Of a stretch of 9,560 nt of DNA, positions 7,092 through 9,560 are shown piece after piece. A model generated the notes under the pieces. The model saw only the letters and a program-made list of their open reading frames with translations. It made no database searches and was not told where the DNA came from. The stretch's first letter is position 1; every line of letters begins with the position of its first letter. The translations under genes were made by a program, and so were the position numbers. The stretch is taken from NCBI GenBank assembly GCA_040753915.1, contig JBFMDN010000113.1, positions 1 to 9,560 on the forward strand, written 5' to 3'. This DNA comes from JBFMDN01 sp040753915 (GTDB lineage: Bacteria > Desulfobacterota > Desulfomonilia > Desulfomonilales > Desulfomonilaceae).

Positions 7092-8122
7092 TGAAACGCC
7101 TGCTTAACACCTTATATGTAACGAGCCAGGGAGCCTATCTTTCGAGGGACGGAGAAACCGTGCTCGTCCAAGTGGAGAGCGAGACTAAACTGCGGCTCCC
7201 TATCCACACGCTCGATGGAATCGTCTGCTTCGGAAGGGTCTTGTGCAGTCCGTTTCTCATGGGGCTCTGCGGAGAGCGCAATGTGACTCTCTCATTCCTG
7301 ACCGAGCGTGGCAGGTTCTTGGCCCGGGTCCATGGGCCTGTTTCTGGAAACGTGCTCCTGCGCCGCGAGCAGTATCGCAGGGCGGACGATCCGGAATCCT
7401 GCGCAGACATCGCGAAAGCCGTTGTGCTCGCGAAGATCAGCAATTCTCGGTCAGTGTTGTTACGTGCTGTCCGGGACCACTCGGACAAAGTGGACGTAAC
7501 GGCCTTAAGTGATGCCGCCCGCGAACTCTCCCGCATCGGCGAGTCATTGGATGGCGCTGTTGCGCTGGATACCATCCGGGGGCGGGAAGGGGAAGCTGCT
7601 CGGATCTATTTCGAGCAGTTCGATCAGCTCATCGTTGCCCAGAAGGAGGATTTTTATTTCAGGGAGCGTAGCCGCAGACCCCCTTTGGACAACATGAATG
7701 CTCTCCTCTCGTTTCTGTACACTCTCGTAACCCATGACGTGGTTTCAGCTCTCGAAGCGGTGGGGTTGGATCCTGCTGTGGGATACCTGCATCGGGACAG
7801 GCCAGGCCGGCCTGGACTTGCCCTGGATCTTGTCGAGGAGTTCCGACCGTTCCTCGCTGATAGACTGGCCTTGTCGCTTGTGAACCGTCAACAACTGAAA
7901 GACAAAGACTTCGCTAAGACGGAGAGCGGAGCGGTCCGGATGAGCGATGAGGCGAGAAAAAAGCTGCTCCAGGCCTACCAAGAGAGAAAACAAGAGAAGA
8001 TCCTCCATCCATTTATCGAAGATCGAGTACCCATCGGCTTGCTGCCGCATGTGCAGGCAATGCTTTTCGCGAGGTACCTCAGAGGTGATCTCGACGGCTA
8101 TCCGCCGTTTTTCTGGAGGTGA
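7091..8122 (+). CDS. cas1: Cas1 CRISPR integrase (type I-C)
   Basis: Cas1 is the metal-dependent integrase that, as two dimers bridged by a Cas2 dimer, joins new spacers to the leader-side repeat. The 343-aa product is full length for I-C. It has an N-terminal beta domain opening MKRLLNTLYVTSQGAYLSRDG (positions 1-21, with a break after YVTSQ), a GLCGERNVTLSFL block (58-70) and the helical catalytic domain. Likely metal ligands are Glu166 (GREGEAARIYF), His234 (GYLHRDRPGRPG) and Asp246/Glu249 in LALDLVEEFRP (243-253). A longer in-frame start at 6980 would run inside cas4 and is not needed: ATG 7091 overlaps the cas4 stop (TAATG), and AAGGGG (7074-7079) lies 11 nt ahead, so translation is probably coupled. 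Confidence 0.97.
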   Translation: MKRLLNTLYVTSQGAYLSRDGETVLVQVESETKLRLPIHTLDGIVCFGRVLCSPFLMGLCGERNVTLSFLTERGRFLARVHGPVSGNVLLRREQYRRADDPESCADIAKAVVLAKISNSRSVLLRAVRDHSDKVDVTALSDAARELSRIGESLDGAVALDTIRGREGEAARIYFEQFDQLIVAQKEDFYFRERSRRPPLDNMNALLSFLYTLVTHDVVSALEAVGLDPAVGYLHRDRPGRPGLALDLVEEFRPFLADRLALSLVNRQQLKDKDFAKTESGAVRMSDEARKKLLQAYQERKQEKILHPFIEDRVPIGLLPHVQAMLFARYLRGDLDGYPPFFWR

Positions 8123-8130
8123 GGCGGACA

Positions 8131-8421
8131 ATGATGGTCTTGGTTACCTACGACGTGAACACTGAAACCCCGGCAGGACGCAAACGGTTGCGTCGAGTCG
8201 CAAAGGTGTGCCGGAATCTAGGACAGCGAGTGCAGAAATCGGTGTTCGAATGCTTGGTCGATCCTGCACAATGGGCCATGTTGAGGCACAAACTGATCAA
8301 GGAGATCGACGAGGACACGGACAGTCTTCGCTTCTATTTCTTGGGCAAAAACTGGCGTCCGAGAGTTGAGCATGTTGGCGCACAGATTTCTTTCGATCAG
8401 GAAGGACCCCTGATTGTGTGA
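8131..8421 (+). CDS. cas2: Cas2 (type I-C adaptation)
   Basis: Cas2 is the small ferredoxin-fold dimer that holds the two Cas1 dimers and sets spacer length. The 96-aa product begins MMVLVTYDVNTETPAGRKR, with the conserved Asp8 at the end of the first strand, and ends with the I-C-like GAQISFDQEGPLIV. GGAGGTG (8115-8121) lies 9 nt before ATG 8131; a second ATG at 8134 and a GTG at 8119 are possible starts, but the GTG would sit inside the ribosome binding site and add four residues foreign to the family. It is the last gene of the operon, 8 nt after cas1; the leader starts straight after its stop. Confidence 0.96.
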   Translation: MMVLVTYDVNTETPAGRKRLRRVAKVCRNLGQRVQKSVFECLVDPAQWAMLRHKLIKEIDEDTDSLRFYFLGKNWRPRVEHVGAQISFDQEGPLIV

Positions 8422-8614
8422 TGCGTTGATCGATCGGCGAACCCCAAGCGACCAAGATATCTCCGGGGGGTTCGCCGCACGACTAACACTCTAAAATAAC
8501 TAACCAAAACAAATGGGATGGAAGGTTATTCCGAATGGAGAAGCATCGACGTAACAGAGGTTCGCCGATCCCACCAAATTATCTCTCCCCAGATGCGGAC
8601 CAAACGCATTCGCG
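8422..8614 (+). promoter_or_regulatory. CRISPR leader
   Basis: This gene-free 193 nt between cas2 and the first repeat is where a leader belongs: the array follows on the same strand and the repeats end in ATTGAAAC, the 5' handle side. The middle (8483-8514) is A+T-rich and contains TAAAAT (8492-8497), a possible -10 box without a good -35. Its most visible structure is three related arms that pair in two exclusive ways, annotated separately. A short inverted repeat, ATGCG (8593-8597) with CGCAT (8605-8609), lies 5 nt before the first repeat. No clear rho-independent terminator for the cas operon is present, since the 8435-8477 hairpin lacks a T tract. Confidence 0.85.
8432..8570. repeat. Leader inverted repeats with two alternative pairings
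   Basis: Arm A (8432-8445, GATCGGCGAACCCC) pairs with two downstream sites. With arm B, CGGCGAACCCC (8435-8445) matches GGGGTTCGCCG (8467-8477) over 11 bp with a 21-nt loop. With arm C, GATCGGCGAACC (8432-8443) matches GGTTCGCCGATC (8559-8570) over 12 bp. B and C share the direct repeat GGTTCGCCG (8469-8477, 8559-8567), 90 nt apart. Both pairings use the same bases of A, so only one can form at a time in RNA. In DNA the three copies could be protein binding sites. The matches are perfect; the role is unknown. Confidence 0.6.
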
Positions 8615-8646
8615 GTCGCCCCCCGTGCGGGGGCGTGGATTGAAAC
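8615..8646 (+). repeat. First CRISPR repeat, showing hairpin and Cas5c cut site
   Basis: CGCCCCC (repeat positions 3-9) pairs with GGGGGCG (15-21) around the loop CGTGC, a 7-bp G:C stem. Bacillus halodurans Cas5d cuts its 32-nt repeat after position 21, at the base of the hairpin. The same cut here leaves the 11-nt handle TGGATTGAAAC on the 5' end of each crRNA and the hairpin on its 3' end. Stem and sequence are seen; the cut site is carried over from the family. Confidence 0.85.
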
Positions 8647-9560
8647 ATTTTCAGCTCCTATTAATTATGGTCTGCGCCGGCAGTCGCCCCCCGTGCGGGG
8701 GCGTGGATTGAAACATGAGAGCGACACAGGAGACGACCCCATGGCCGGGTCGCCCCCCGTGCGGGGGCGTGGATTGAAACCTCTATGTCCGTGAGGTTCG
8801 CGTTGAGCTTGTCCCGTCGCCCCCCGTGCGGGGGCGTGGATTGAAACTGGAGTTCAACGGGTATAGTCCTGCCCTGATCCAGTCGCCCCCCGTGCGGGGG
8901 CGTGGATTGAAACCCTTCCTGGTCCGAACCAGCCACGCCGGTCGATAGGTCGCCCCCCGTGCGGGGGCGTGGATTGAAACATGTAGGCATGTTTCTGCTG
9001 GCGATCCTCGCACGTCGCCCCCCGTGCGGGGGCGTGGATTGAAACTATTCCATCCGGGAGCCGCTCCCAGACAGATCGAGTCGCCCCCCGTGCGGGGGCG
9101 TGGATTGAAACCGTTGCACCTCTTCCTTCATCTGCGCCACAGCTTGTCGCCCCCCGTGCGGGGGCGTGGATTGAAACCAAATAACGAAAGGAGTGGAAGA
9201 CGGCGAGGACAGTCGCCCCCCGTGCGGGGGCGTGGATTGAAACAGGAGTAGCCCTGTACCCATATTGGGGGATCCTGGTCGCCCCCCGTGCGGGGGCGTG
9301 GATTGAAACCCAGTGGGGGAACGGCCCCCGGGGCGCCCTGGGTCGCCCCCCGTGCGGGGGCGTGGATTGAAACGCGGAATTGCGGCACGAAAAAACAGCC
9401 GTGCGTTGCGTCGCCCCCCGTGCGGGGGCGTGGATTGAAACCATTTTTCGCGAAGTCGCTGTTAGCACTTTAATGGGTCGCCCCCCGTGCGGGGGCGTGG
9501 ATTGAAACTATCCTCTGCCCGTGTCCGAACCCTCCCGAGAGAGTCGCCCCCCGTGCGGGG
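8615..9560 (+). CRISPR. Type I-C CRISPR array, 14 full repeats plus a partial one
   Basis: The 32-bp repeat starts GTCGCCCCCC and ends GTGGATTGAAAC. Full copies begin at 8615, 8683, 8749, 8816, 8882, 8949, 9014, 9080, 9146, 9212, 9278, 9342, 9410 and 9477; the fifteenth begins at 9543 and is cut by the window end. All full copies are identical. The 14 spacers measure 36, 34, 35, 34, 35, 33, 34, 34, 34, 34, 34, 32, 36 and 35/34 nt (the last two are 9442-9476 and 9509-9542). The cas genes and repeat type both say I-C. The newest spacer is the one at 8647-8682, next to the leader. I noticed no duplicate spacers and no match to the cas genes by eye. The lack of repeat decay suggests either an active array or that the old trailer end lies beyond the window. 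Confidence 0.99.

Noticed and set aside
8435..8477. 11-bp hairpin after cas2 as a rho-independent terminator
   Set aside because: The loop is 21 nt long and GCACGACTAACA, not a T run, follows. It is kept as a leader repeat rather than a terminator.
8919..8932. Short 5-bp hairpins in spacers 5 (CTGGT/ACCAG) and 7 (GGGAG/CTCCC)
   Set aside because: By a rough count, one or two such hairpins are expected by chance among 14 spacers of this length.
8661..9468. Long minus-strand open frames across the array (repeated SIHAPARGAT / FQSTPPHGGR)
   Set aside because: The periodic peptides are translations of the GC-rich repeat; this is a well-known false gene call in CRISPR arrays.

Overview
The window is one complete type I-C (Dvulg-type) CRISPR-Cas locus on the + strand: cas3-cas5c-cas8c-cas7c-cas4-cas1-cas2, a 193-nt leader, and the first 14 complete repeats of an array that runs off the right edge. 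The organism is a bacterium of moderately high G+C with strong Shine-Dalgarno sites, short intergenic gaps and start/stop overlaps. Type I-C is found in many phyla (Clostridia-like Firmicutes and Desulfovibrio-type bacteria among them), so the sequence alone does not name the host.

Layout. Positions 1-227 are an A+T-richer upstream region with no convincing gene. They hold a good extended -10 promoter (60-88) and, starting at its expected transcription start, a compact three-stem inverted-repeat element (95-163) followed by a T-rich tract (163-177), then the cas3 ribosome binding site. Positions 228-6354 carry the interference genes cas3 (helicase-nuclease), cas5c (pre-crRNA endonuclease and crRNA 5' handle binder), cas8c (large subunit, with a likely internal start for the small subunit Cas11c at 4925) and cas7c (backbone). 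Positions 6366-8421 carry the adaptation module cas4, cas1, cas2. Positions 8422-8614 are the leader. From 8615 to the end there are 32-bp repeats, all identical, separated by 32-36-nt spacers.

How it works together (family knowledge). Cas4-Cas1-Cas2 select, trim and insert new spacers at the leader end. The array transcript is cut in each repeat by Cas5c, leaving an 11-nt 5' handle. Cas5c, Cas7c, Cas8c and Cas11c assemble on the crRNA into Cascade, which recruits Cas3 to degrade target DNA. All hallmark residues of Cas3, Cas4, Cas1 and Cas2 are present, the repeats show no decay and the reading frames are intact, so the system looks functional.

No novel gene system is visible. The less expected items are the structured element in front of cas3, overlapping alternative pairings in the leader, the internal Cas11c start, and a Cas5c that is longer than usual and appears to lack two of the three nuclease residues described for Bacillus halodurans Cas5d.
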